Shown here piece after piece: positions 48,349 to 58,461 of a stretch of DNA of 64,000 bases. The notes below the pieces were generated by a model. The model was not told the DNA's origin. It ran no database searches and saw nothing but the letters and a program-made list of their open reading frames with translations. A program made the translations under genes and the position numbers. Where the stretch lies: NCBI GenBank assembly GCA_022225965.2, contig JAKJXP020000009.1, positions 372,001-436,000 on the forward strand, given 5' to 3'. This DNA comes from Diatrype stigma. Its lineage: Eukaryota > Ascomycota > Sordariomycetes > Xylariales > Diatrypaceae. Each line of letters opens with the position of its first letter. Position 1 is the first letter of the stretch.

Positions 48349-49341
48349 GTTGGCTTTCCGTCTCAATCCGCATCTAGTTCTCTACTAATACACAGCCGTT
48401 AGATGGTAGCACGCCAAACATAGTGGCTGTAGGCAAGGACGCGCTCCAAGGTCATGTTTCTACAGAAACTGACACCTGGAGTAGAATGTCCGGTCCTTGG
48501 CCCGATGGAAACAAGGACCAAGGGACCAAGGCTCTGCAGCTAAGGAGGTGCCCATAGAACTTGCTCAATACATGAAGAGGAAATGTCTAGTTCATGCTCC
48601 CGTGTTCACTGATTAAGTAAATATGAATATTGACCCAGTAACTCAGCAGCGCTCAGGTTTACAGCGCTGAGGAAGTTGGATAATATAGTAGTCCAACACC
48701 CTGAAGGTTAAGTAGGTCTCATGGTCAGCCCTTCGTGTATATTGTCATGGGATGATGTTTTAGGAGCTGTAGGGATTCACCTATTCATCTACTACGTGGA
48801 GAAATGTTATGATATAGAAAAATCAAGCCCAGCATTCAGGGGGGTGATTCGAAATGAGTGGGTAAAGGGGGTTTACCAAGATCCTTAGCTCTGCTTAGTT
48901 GCTTACATAGCTACCCCTAGCTCTGGGCTCTCGGGTAGGGGGACGCTATACCGAGGTAGTTGACAACTGTATGTCAAGCAGGATATCTGCTCTATGTTCA
49001 ACCCATACACATGGTTATCGGTATTCTCATCATGTCCCTCTCACTTGAACTTAATGGGACCCTTGTAGATTACATCAATGAACCCCTGAAACAAACCGAT
49101 CTCGATCTGGTGTGGTGTCTCATAGAGCCATCTAGCCCCTTATCCTAGCCTAGCGGCCAGGCAAGGTCTTGGCACAAAGAAATTGCAACAACATCACTGC
49201 CAGCTGCGTGCTTCTTTTGTTCTTTCTTATCTTCCTTTTAACCCGCAACTTAACCTGTAATTACTTTAGGGAATATCCTCATCTTCCTTTCTCGTCGCTC
49301 ATTAACCCACTGCGACGTCGTCGCTCAGTTTTCCGACCAAC
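48349..49341. other. Intergenic region
   Basis: About 1 kb without a recognisable gene. Frames are short and without domains. Confidence 0.55.
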
Positions 49342-50112
49342 ATGTTGCATTCGCTAGTTACCATCTCCGCCCTCACGGGCATGGCCGTGGCGCAGACTTC
49401 GACAATCATGGACCTGTTCCTTCCCAAGGACATTTTCGACGGCCAGTCCTTCGTCGGCTCCGTCGTGGCCGCGGCCCCGACGAGGATCGAGTATTTCGTA
49501 ACGTGCCCCGAGGGCGAGGACTCGGACGACTGCGGCCTCGGCCCCGGGGTCAGCGTGACGATGCAACCCGGGACTTACGCCTTGGGGCTCAACATGCCCC
49601 CCAGCTTGTAAGAAGCCAATTCATCACCCCCTTTTAATTCATCTAGTAGTTTCATGTTTATTTTTTCATGCAATATGCTCATTTCACTCGTTTTGTCTAG
49701 CACCATGAGTGAGAGGTGCGAGATCGACCAGGAGACCGCCATATGCACGGCGAGCATCCTCGGGTCGGAGGCCAACGACCCCGGCGTGGAGACCACCACC
49801 ATGACAGACGTCACGACGGAGGACTTCTTCATGCCCGTCACCATCACCGCCGGCCTCGAAAAGCTCGCCGCCGCCACTGCCACGGCTACGGCTGCGGGCG
49901 GCTCGACCGCGACCCCGGCGCAGTCTGCCAGCGACGGCGGCTCTTCCGTGACGTCGCCCCCGACGGCCGCGAGCCAGACCGGCAGCGGCGCGTCGACTGG
50001 GGCTGCTAGCTCTACGGGCAGCGTCAGCACGGGCGCCGCGGCGCCCTGCATCACCCGCGACGCGGTCCTGGCTGGTGTTGTCGCGCTCGTGGGCGGTGCT
50101 TTGGCGCTGTAG
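49342..50112 (+). CDS. Secreted, probably GPI-anchored, Ser/Thr-rich protein (225 aa)
   Basis: Two exons: 49342-49607 and 49701-50112. The N-terminus MLHSLVTISALTGMAVAQT is a classical signal peptide with likely cleavage after AVA. Residues about 20-135 form a compact region with four cysteines (TCPEGEDSDDC, RCEIDQETAIC), enough for two disulfides. A Ser/Thr/Ala/Gly stalk of about 70 residues follows, then a C-terminal hydrophobic segment (AVLAGVVALVGGALAL), as in GPI-anchored cell-wall proteins. No enzymatic domain is seen. The pattern is common in fungal wall/surface proteins of unknown role. Confidence 0.8.
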
Positions 50113-50908
50113 GCTGGGTGGATTCTCTGGCTGTTTATGTAGGCAAATAGATGGGATGCGCGTCGTTATACATGGTCGTAGTAATACATAGTTGCTTTAA
50201 ACTAGTAAAGTACCTAGACAACTCACGATGACAGCTTGCAGCGCTTTTGGCAACAGCGACTGCATGCATATCTGGGCTCGAACTGTCAGATGTAAAAGCT
50301 ACAGTACACGAATAATTTGGTCAGTCTGGCAGGGATGGACGGTGGGATGAAGTACCCCCTAAACTCTTCAAATGACTTCGAGATATCGGCCTACAGATAG
50401 GGGCGCCTTCTACCTAAGCTGCTAGGTATGTACTGTACAATACGCCGTACGATACGCACTTGGCTCCAAGCTGTAGGCTGCCTCGGCTGCGTACCTACTT
50501 AGGGAGGCATGTATGTGGTATGCAGGTGGCAGCCTAGCGTCATATCCCGAGTTCCTGCATAAAGGACCAATCCTGTCGCCGAATGGAATCCCATGATCCA
50601 GGTTATCCGCCCCCAGCGGCCTATCACAAAAAAGCCCTGCACCTGGGCTATGCCAAAGTAAGCGCTGATCCACTATATCTGTAGCGGGTAGCTCCGTCGG
50701 GGCCATTCCTGGGTTATCTCCGTTCCAGAAGCACCCAGACACGGAGCTCGGGAATATTAGTTTAGAGTCGCATGGTAATCACCTGAGATAAAAACATACG
50801 GCCGTCCCTGCGCGTGCAGAGATCCCATCCCATGCCGTACCAACTGCATTTTGTAATCTATATTGTATCTATATTGTAAATCGATGAAAGAAAGATAACG
50901 AAGGCGTC
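50113..50908. other. Intergenic region
   Basis: About 800 bases without a recognisable gene. A minus-strand open frame (50422-50742) has no domain. Confidence 0.55.
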
Positions 50909-52321
50909 ATGGAATTCAACGGAGGCAGCCTCCAGGCGGACCACATGTGCGTTCTGGTCCACGGGGTAAATTACATAACTACGTGACCCCTGAACCTGCA
51001 CCAGAAATCCCCTGCTGACGATCGACGCGTCATGAACTAATTGTAGCTATGGGGAAATCCCAACCACATGCGATCCGTCGCTAAGGCCCTCCGCGCCGCA
51101 CACTCGGAAGAGGCCCTGTACATCCTAGTAGCAGCGAGGAACAGCGGCAGCTTCACGTACGACGGCATCGAGCTGGGCGGGGAGCGGGTATGCTCGGAGA
51201 TCGAGGAGGAGCTAGAGCAGATCCGGAGCCGGGGGGGAAGGATCACCAAGCTGAGCATGGTGGGGTACTCCCTCGGCGGTCTGGTGGCTCGCTACGCCGT
51301 CGGGCTGCTGCACGCCAAGGGCGTCTTCAGCCAGGTCGAGCCCGTCAACTTCACCACCTTCGCATCGCCGCACCTCGGCGTCCGGTCGCCGCTGCGGGGG
51401 TGGTACAGCCACGTCTGGAACATCCTCGCGGCCCGGACGCTGTCCATGTCGGGCCGCCAGCTCTTCACCATCGACAGCTTCCGGGACACCGGCCGGCCTC
51501 TGCTCGCCGTCCTGGCGGACCCGGACTCCATCTTCATGGCAGGGCTCAAGCGGTTCAGGCAGAGGACCCTGTACGCGAACATCCTGAATGACAGGACTGC
51601 CGTCTACTACACGACGGGCATTTCCAAGACGGACCCCTACGCGGACCTGAGCAAGGTCCAGGTGCACTACCTCGGGGGCTACGAGGACGTGATCCTCGAC
51701 CCGCAGGACCCCGTGTCGCCCCTGGCGCAGATAGGGGACCCGAAGGCGGCCGGGCCGGGCGCCAGCTTCGTCGAGCACCTGAAGCGGGCGCCGGGGCTGG
51801 CCCTGCTCGCCATCCTCGTCCCCATCGGCGTCGTGACCTTCCTGGTGAACGCGCTGGTGCAGACGTTCCGGAGCGCGCGGCGCATCCGGATGCACGAGTG
51901 CGGGCTCGCCGGCGTCCCGGCGCAGGACTACCGCGTGCCGATCTGGATCAAGGAGATCCGGGGCGCCGTGGAGGACGCGTACGAGAACCTGAACAGCTCG
52001 CAGCAGCAGGCGTTCCTGGGGGCGGGCTCCTCGGACGACGACGAGCAAGAAGGGGACGGCGGCCTGGGCCGGGAGGAAGAGGCGGAGATACTGGCCCTCG
52101 AGCGGAAACAGTCCCACACGGCCTTTCCGACGCTGGCGCTGGCGCCCTACCAGTTCGCGATGGCCTCGGCCCTGGACGATCTGGGGTGGCGCAAGTTCCC
52201 CGTCTGGATCCATAAGAGCCGCCACACCCACGCGGCCATCATCGTGCGCACGGAGAAACCTGCTTTTTCCGAGGGCTATGTCGTCTTGAAGCATTGGCTC
52301 AAGGAAGAGTTCATCATATGA
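50909..52321 (+). CDS. DUF676 putative serine esterase/lipase (ROG1/LPL1-like, 443 aa)
   Basis: Two exons: 50909-50965 and 51047-52321. The first, 19-codon exon supplies CVLVHG, completing HGLWGNPNHM, the signature of DUF676 lipases. The nucleophile elbow is GYSLGGL with Ser94. The likely acid is Asp201 (NILNDRTAVYYT) and the His is His414 (SRHTHAAIIVR), so the triad is complete. FTTFASPHLGVRSP is also family-typical. A hydrophobic stretch at about 270-292 (LALLAILVPIGVVTFLVNAL) could anchor it to a membrane or lipid droplet. Yeast relatives are Rog1, YDL109c and the droplet phospholipase Lpl1. An acidic, disordered insert (SSDDDEQEGDGG) follows. The exact substrate (mono-acylglycerol, phospholipid) is not determined. 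The 360-codon antisense frame is a shadow. Confidence 0.9.
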
Positions 52322-53088
52322 AAAGGATCACTAATATACACAAGGGGTGCGAACGAGGCTTATTGGGAATCAAATCGGTAAAGGCGTAGCATGAATAGTC
52401 AAGGCAAATAGATATCGGTGGTGCCACGAGCAAGATGTTGTCTATTCGACTAAATACTGGTTCAGGCTATTTGGTCAAGTTAATGCCTTGAGATTATTTG
52501 GCTATTTCTCAATATTTTTAGACTACTTATTGTATATATGTTATTATTACATACAGCCCTGCCAGCCTACATCTACTCTAGCGTGACAGAAAGACCTCAG
52601 ACTGAAGTCGAGGCGAGGAGGCTCTATGGACTCGCGCCTAAGATTACTTATTATAATACAAAGCATTTTTCTGGAGTTAGAGGTCAAACCGAATCGAAGT
52701 AATGGTAATGGCTATTTCGTGCAGTACTAAAACGGTGTTACAAATTTACAGTTAAGGGGCTCCCATCGGAGATAGGAGCGAGGAGCCACACGGCGGAACG
52801 CCATATTTCTTATCCAAAGACCCCATATGTACCTATATCCGAAGAGCATAACTCTTGAGCTTGGATCTAGCTAGGCAGTGATCACTTCTTCCTGTAAGTC
52901 CATATTCTATAATTAGTCAGCTCAAACGTTACATTTATGTCGTTCCCACAGTACGATGCTTCAGCAATACTTGAACAGAAGTAAGGTGCTGCACACTGTT
53001 CACTTTTGAGAGAGCTTAAGATAACACAGTCGAAAAAGGCTCCCGATCCCACCCGTCATTGATCACTTCAATCCTGGTTTGCGTCAAA
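52322..53088. other. Convergent intergenic region, partly AT-rich
   Basis: 3' flanks of the lipase gene and of the minus-strand gene that follows. AT-rich at 52440-52560. No gene is recognised. Confidence 0.6.
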
Positions 53089-54224
53089 CTAGCTAGGATA
53101 ATAGGCCTTGTACACCTGCAAGGCGCTTTCCGCACACTGCACGAACCCCAATGTGGTCGTGAGGAACAGAACCAGCACAGCCACCCAGAACGTGTACCAC
53201 CGTTCACCATTTCGTCTGTCATGCCACCATTGGAACAGCGTCCTTGGTGTAGCATCGTCGTACGCTTGTTTCAGTATCACGAGGCGGTCTCTCCAGTACT
53301 TGAAATGCTCCAACTGTCGGTTTTCCGTACTTAGGTTGCCACACATGATGAGCCGTGGGTCAACGCGAGAGTGACCAAAATCAGCAGCGAGCCTGTTAAA
53401 CCACTGCCTCTCCCTACCCCAGCGAGAGCTGCCTTTGAACACAGACTGTGGGAAGATCAATGCAAGCGTCCGTAAAGTCTCCTCTGCAAGACCATCAGGT
53501 AGCAGTGACCTTGTAGGTGTTAATGAGCCAACTATCTTGGAAAGATGTGTGGCGAAAAAAATACTTACTCGTACTGACATTCTAGGAAGGATGCATGATG
53601 GAATATCAACACCTTGGTATCATCATCGATGAGCAACAGATGATCATCCAGATTTTCCGTGAACTGTATTCGAAGTCCTCCTATAACGTTCATGCTCCAT
53701 GCATTAAAGCCCTTGGGTAGTTTCATATGCTGGTAGGACAGGACCTGCGGTTGATCGAAACGGGTCTTGATGAAATCAGCAAGGCTTCCGCCTTCCCATA
53801 ACAGGCAGTGGCGGGACACAGCCTGATATTTGACAATCCCTATTTGGAGCATTGTGAGTAACCGTGCTGCCAGGTTCACAGAATTCTCGTACGCCTCTGG
53901 GGTGGCGGTATTTGTGGCTTGGCCTGCCTCAAGATTCTGTAGAATGGACTCCTTTGGCTCTCCCTGTCGTAGAAGCTTCACAATATCGACAATGTCGCTA
54001 TATTTGCGTACTGTCACATAACGACCACCTGAATATGTGGCTATAGCATGCCACTGGAGGCTGTAGTATTCCAAGTAAGCAGAAAGATTGACGCTATCCG
54101 GTGTTTGGCCATTGTAAGGCTGCTGTCCAGCAAGCTTAGGGCCCCAGAAGGTATCTATTAGCGTTCCAAGGGGCGGGAGATCTGCCTGGACGTAGGCTGA
54201 GATGCTGGACATCATGTTTGCCAT
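53089..54224 (-). CDS. Fungal-specific protein with a C-terminal membrane helix (358 aa)
   Basis: Two exons: 54224-53569 and 53509-53089. The 59-base intron has a GTAAGT donor, a TTAAC branch-like site and an AAG acceptor, and joins LECQYE to SLLPDGLAEETL in phase. I do not recognise a named domain. Residues 1-215 look globular, with LEYYSLQWHAIATYSGGRY and ENLDDHLLLIDDDTKVLIFHH. The second half has ETLRTLALIFPQ and HFKYWRDRLVILKQAYDDATP, then one strongly hydrophobic helix (FWVAVLVLFLTTTLGFV, about 328-346) and a short tail. The layout, a long soluble part and a single helix near the C-terminus, resembles a recurrent class of uncharacterised proteins in filamentous fungi. It is divergent from the protease/RRM gene, with 452 bases between starts. 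Confidence 0.75.
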
Positions 54225-54676
54225 ACGTCAGTTGCGGGTACTAGCGAGGCCAGTTGACTCGAAGGATAGCAAACTCAACTCGGTTTTATGACTTGTAACT
54301 GCCCCATTTATAGTTTCCATGTGCGAGATTGGTACTCGTTTATATTTTCTTGTCTCGGATTTCGAGGCCGTGCACCGCAGGGTGTGCTACCACTTGGTGT
54401 GATTTACCTCTTGACAAGTATGCCTGCATATGTCGTCAAACCGCTGCAGGCTATGACTGCCTTGCACAGCCCGCCGATGGTCAGATTCTGCCTTGTGCAG
54501 TCTTAAGGTAATACTTGTATTTGTTCAATCCACTGGCGGTTATGCTTGATCTGTCATCTACAAAGTGAGGCGGCTCGGCCTGCCAATGTTTACGTCTTCT
54601 TCTGTAGCTCATCTGCTTCGAGGAATGTTCAAAGTCAGCAAAAGATTCGGCCTACGTGTGACCATAATGCGTAACA
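54225..54676. promoter_or_regulatory. Shared divergent promoter region
   Basis: 452 bases between the start codons of two divergent fungal-specific genes. No gene and no recognised specific site; co-regulation is an inference from geometry. Confidence 0.35.
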
Positions 54677-56767
54677 ATGCTGTTGCCTAGTTCGGTAGAT
54701 CCTGCTCAAAATCGGCCAAGATTTGAAGACTCGATTGGACAACCGATTCTCAGTTCGAGAATCGGTCTGCGTCAAGTGTGGTCCGCTCGTGGTCCAGCCT
54801 TACAAACGTTTGATGAGGAAATCTTACCAGCAGTCCAGGCCCATCTTCAAACACTCGATTTGGATAGCCATACAGACATTTTCATCCTGTTATATATGGT
54901 CGGCCGTCGCGCAAAGTCAGCAAAACCCATACTCATGGTCTATTGCCCGGATAGTGGCTCTCGGAACACCGTCGAACAAAGTATTCGAAATAGTGCTTTA
55001 CTCGACAGATACCCTGGGTTCGGTTTAGGGTCTATCTCCCTTCCTCTAGTCTGCCCCGAGCTTATACGTCAAATCGGCGGAGTCGAAGAGTCCTCCCGTT
55101 CGCGTTCTTCTACACCAAAGCATACCTCAGATGATAGCCTTTCTGTAGGCTCAGGGGATTCAGCCAAAGCTATGCACCTTCCTTCTCGCCCTTCTCGCCC
55201 TTCTCGCCCAGCCTCTCCCGTATTACCCGGGTCGCCAGTACCTTCAAAAGGAAAAGCTCCTGTGGCATCCAACCGTTACTTCATTAGCGGCAAGGCCTTT
55301 TCTATGATTATGTCGCCAATACTCGGAAGGCGTCTCTACAACGGATTGACGTCTCAAAACCAGCCTATCCAAACCGCTACTGGCGGTGTAGTTCTGGAAA
55401 TTGAAGGGGATTACTATCAACTGACCGTCAAGCATCTATGCCCCATGGGTAAGAATCTGGAACTAGAAACAGCCTCCTATGAAGACCTTGCCTATTGCAG
55501 TATCGACATGCAGAGCGATGAGGACGACTCAGACTATTCCGACAGTGAAGAAGTTGCGATAACTAGCCGAGGGAGTGGGAGCCCTAGACCTGCGTCGCTA
55601 AGCAGCACCGATGAGGATACCACTGATGACGACTCTCCTGTATCTGATCAACTTGTTCTGGGCAACAGCCAAACAATCTTGCGGACGATGGGGGACGAAC
55701 ACTGCCACCTAATCCCCAACCAAAGTGAACCCCCTTGGAACACGCTGTGTGTCAAGAATCTACCCATCGACACCTCTGAGGAAGAGTTGAAGGCCATTTT
55801 CTCCAAGCAGCGTGGTTACAAAAGCCTCTACTACTTCCAGACTGATCAGAAGGTACCAATGTGTTTTGTTCAATTCGAGGATAACTGGCTTGCGTCCAAC
55901 GCCTCGGATGCACTTTACGGTACTTCTCTCCGTAATAATTGGAATTTGAAGGACGGAATCCAACTTGACTTTCCCAACAATCTTCTGATAGGGTCATCGA
56001 TTGTTGGAGACATAATCTGCCAGAATGGACCTACCGCGATACTCGACTATGCTCTCATTCCTGTTCAGCATAGAGAAGTTATGGAATTGAGAGAAGACTT
56101 GAATAGAGTCCCCATTCAAGATCCACTTCATGTTTCCAGCATTAGCAAGGTTGGCCCAGAGGAACATCGCGTGATTGCGGTCACGGCCTCCGTCGGTCCT
56201 ATTCACGGTCTCCTGACTCCGAGTCCTATCTTGTACCAGCGCCGTGGGACGCCTAAATATCAGAGAATCTACCAAGTCCAGTTAGAGGTAACCCCGACTG
56301 AAGGTGACTGTGGCTCTGCTGTAGTCGACGAGGAGACAGGGAGCCTGTATGGCCACATCATACTCGGAAATCCGGCTGCAACTTTTGTCTACATTGCGCC
56401 AGCTATCGACGTTTTTGAAGATATCCGTCAATCTCTATCGGCTGACGTTACCCTCCCTACCTTTGAAGGCAGTCAAACTCCGTCTGGTGTCTTAAGCAAT
56501 CTTGGCACTGCACAGACGCCTCGGTTGATCTTTTCTAGGGAAGATGGATCTGGCCCTTCTAATATCCATTATCAACCAGATCTCAACAGGGTGCATGAAG
56601 ACCAGTCAAGTCAAACTACAGGCCTTGATTCGGGGTCTACCTATGATGCCTCGGGGTCGGAAGCTTCTTACACAAACACAGACGCTTCTAGCACCACACC
56701 CACTTCGCCTGACCGGAAAAACATATACGGAATACTGCGTCGTCCTCGGGATAGCCCCTCTCGATAA
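54677..56767 (+). CDS. Trypsin-fold-like protein with an inserted Whi3-like RRM (696 aa)
   Basis: An uninterrupted frame with an in-frame TAA 12 bases upstream of the ATG. N-terminal residues 1-135 are globular and unknown, followed by a Ser/Pro/Arg-rich linker. Residues about 232-260 (GGVVLEIEGDYYQLTVKHLC) look like the first half of a trypsin-like barrel with candidate His253. Next come an acidic Ser-rich stretch (278-330) and an RRM at about 355-432: RNP2-like LCVKNLP, TSEEELKAIFSKQRGYKSL, RNP1-like VPMCFVQFED. The closest pattern I know is the RRM of Whi3. The second half-barrel resumes with DYALIP (candidate Asp457) and TEGDCGSAVVD (candidate nucleophile Cys545), then LYGHIILGNP and YIAPAIDVFEDI. 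The C-terminal 100 residues are disordered. The GDCGS type with downstream YGHI is a recurrent uncharacterised fungal family; the RRM insertion is what is unusual. Catalysis and RNA binding are untested inferences. Confidence 0.8.
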   Translation: MLLPSSVDPAQNRPRFEDSIGQPILSSRIGLRQVWSARGPALQTFDEEILPAVQAHLQTLDLDSHTDIFILLYMVGRRAKSAKPILMVYCPDSGSRNTVEQSIRNSALLDRYPGFGLGSISLPLVCPELIRQIGGVEESSRSRSSTPKHTSDDSLSVGSGDSAKAMHLPSRPSRPSRPASPVLPGSPVPSKGKAPVASNRYFISGKAFSMIMSPILGRRLYNGLTSQNQPIQTATGGVVLEIEGDYYQLTVKHLCPMGKNLELETASYEDLAYCSIDMQSDEDDSDYSDSEEVAITSRGSGSPRPASLSSTDEDTTDDDSPVSDQLVLGNSQTILRTMGDEHCHLIPNQSEPPWNTLCVKNLPIDTSEEELKAIFSKQRGYKSLYYFQTDQKVPMCFVQFEDNWLASNASDALYGTSLRNNWNLKDGIQLDFPNNLLIGSSIVGDIICQNGPTAILDYALIPVQHREVMELREDLNRVPIQDPLHVSSISKVGPEEHRVIAVTASVGPIHGLLTPSPILYQRRGTPKYQRIYQVQLEVTPTEGDCGSAVVDEETGSLYGHIILGNPAATFVYIAPAIDVFEDIRQSLSADVTLPTFEGSQTPSGVLSNLGTAQTPRLIFSREDGSGPSNIHYQPDLNRVHEDQSSQTTGLDSGSTYDASGSEASYTNTDASSTTPTSPDRKNIYGILRRPRDSPSR

Positions 56768-58461
56768 CGTAGACGGTACAAGGGGGGTGGCAGTGATGTT
56801 CTGGTCGATATACGTAGGCGTCAATTTTGGGTTTGTTGGAGGCACTGGGGGCGTCAGTTGATGTTTTCTTGATAATGAGGAGGTGCTTGAATGAAGAACG
56901 GGTCACACGGCGTGGTCGTCCAGACTGTCCAGACGACCCTGCCGGAGCTGCTCCCCTTTGTAGCTTCAACATTAGTGACGACGAGACATAGACACAAGAT
57001 TAACCACATCGGCCTGTGTCGGAACTATCGCAATGTTGAAGCTAAATAGGGGAGCTTGGATTACCTAACACGGTAGACCACCTACTAGATAACCAAGTTG
57101 GCGGCTTGGCATCCCTTGCACTTATCATCTTCCACTCCTTAAACCAGATAGAGAATTTCCTTCGTTATGGCAATAGCTTTGTTTACGAATCACCCCTTAC
57201 CCGCCTTTTTTAATGTGATAGTATAAGCATTGAATCCTGAGCTTCCGAGGCAACTTGCCACCCCCCTCCTTTCCCCAGATCACATGCTTGGTCATATCAT
57301 ACATCTCTCTCAGCTGTATAGCAGCCTAGATACCTAGTAGTCTGATCTAATCGCAAGCAAGGCTAGTGAGCCTAGGGAGCTGAAGAGCGCCTCGGCGTGC
57401 GGGGCCTCTTCTCGGAAGTCAGGGCCGTCTCGTCTATCGCTGAGACATAGGCCGGCCGCACCTAGTGGACCCCATCTACGTATCTACGCACATACATACT
57501 GTACAGTCCAACCCGACGACAGCACAGCCAAGACTGAAAACCAAACCCGTGACGGTTCGCCGGAAGGTGTAGGGCAAAGCGGCTGAATACTAAGTCGCAA
57601 CGAAGAGGCCAGGCTCAGAAGTGCCCTAGATTTTAATCGTTCGTGGACTCTGTATTGTACATGGAACACAAGTGCATGGAGGCTAGCAACCTCCCTACCT
57701 GCTCTTGTGATGCCACGCGAGTCCAGCCGGCCGAATGAGAGGAATGTCACCTCCCTGCCTCCCTAGGCTGAGGACGCTATCGGAGCTTCAAGCTCGATCT
57801 GGGAAAGCTCGTCGCGAAAGATCTGAAGTCCTGTAGTTTACTTCGTACTTGGATGTGGAGAAAGAACAACCTCCGCATGGGGCGAGTTTGGGGTTGGGGT
57901 TGGGGTTGGGGGGGGTGCGCGTGTGGAGGTGGAGAATAGCGGTTTTCATACCCCAGACTTCGGGCCCCGGGGCAATTGGCAGGGCTCGGGACGGTCTGTG
58001 ATTGGCGCGCATCTGGGGCGCATCCGGGGGGCGCCAAACATCGACAGGTCAAAAATCCTCCAGTCGGAGCGCTCCGTTTCCCAGGACCCGAGGTGAGCAG
58101 GCATATACTAGGGTAGGTAGAAAGGTACAGGTAGGTAGGTAGGGTCGGTTATATCGTTCATGATTCGAGCACATGGCATGGCATGTTGTTGGTCCCCCAG
58201 TTCCCCCTTGCCCCCAGTCCCTCCCTCCCCCTGTAGTCAATAAGTCTCCCCCGTATAAACGACTACCTACTTACCTACAAGGTAGTTAGTTAGTTAGCTG
58301 CATCGTTCGGATCGAGATGCGTGGTTTCATGATGTGGGGAGCTATAAGAGTCGGGACCTGCGCTGCTACTCTGCGAAGTTGCAACGTTGGGCTGGCTCAC
58401 CTTGTTCTAAGTTCGAGAACGTGACGGTGCCTCCCTCTCGTATGTGTGTACTGCGCCAACA
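56768..58461. other. Intergenic region of about 1.7 kb
   Basis: No supported gene. It contains a G-quadruplex-type tract (listed separately), TAGGTAGGTAGGG (about 58130-58142) and TAGTTAGTTAGTTAG (about 58283-58297). The right end is the transporter promoter. Confidence 0.55.
57889..57916 (+). repeat. (GGGGTT)n G-quadruplex-type tract
   Basis: Three GGGGTT units flow into a final run of at least seven G, giving four G-runs of four or more separated by TT. This meets the usual sequence definition of an intramolecular G-quadruplex. It is intergenic, about 550 bases upstream of the sugar transporter. Confidence 0.8.

Noticed and set aside
51212..52294. 360-codon minus-strand frame opposite the DUF676 lipase
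   Set aside because: The lipase has a full catalytic triad and family motifs on the plus strand; the antisense frame is Arg/Pro/Gly/Val-biased as expected for a GC shadow.
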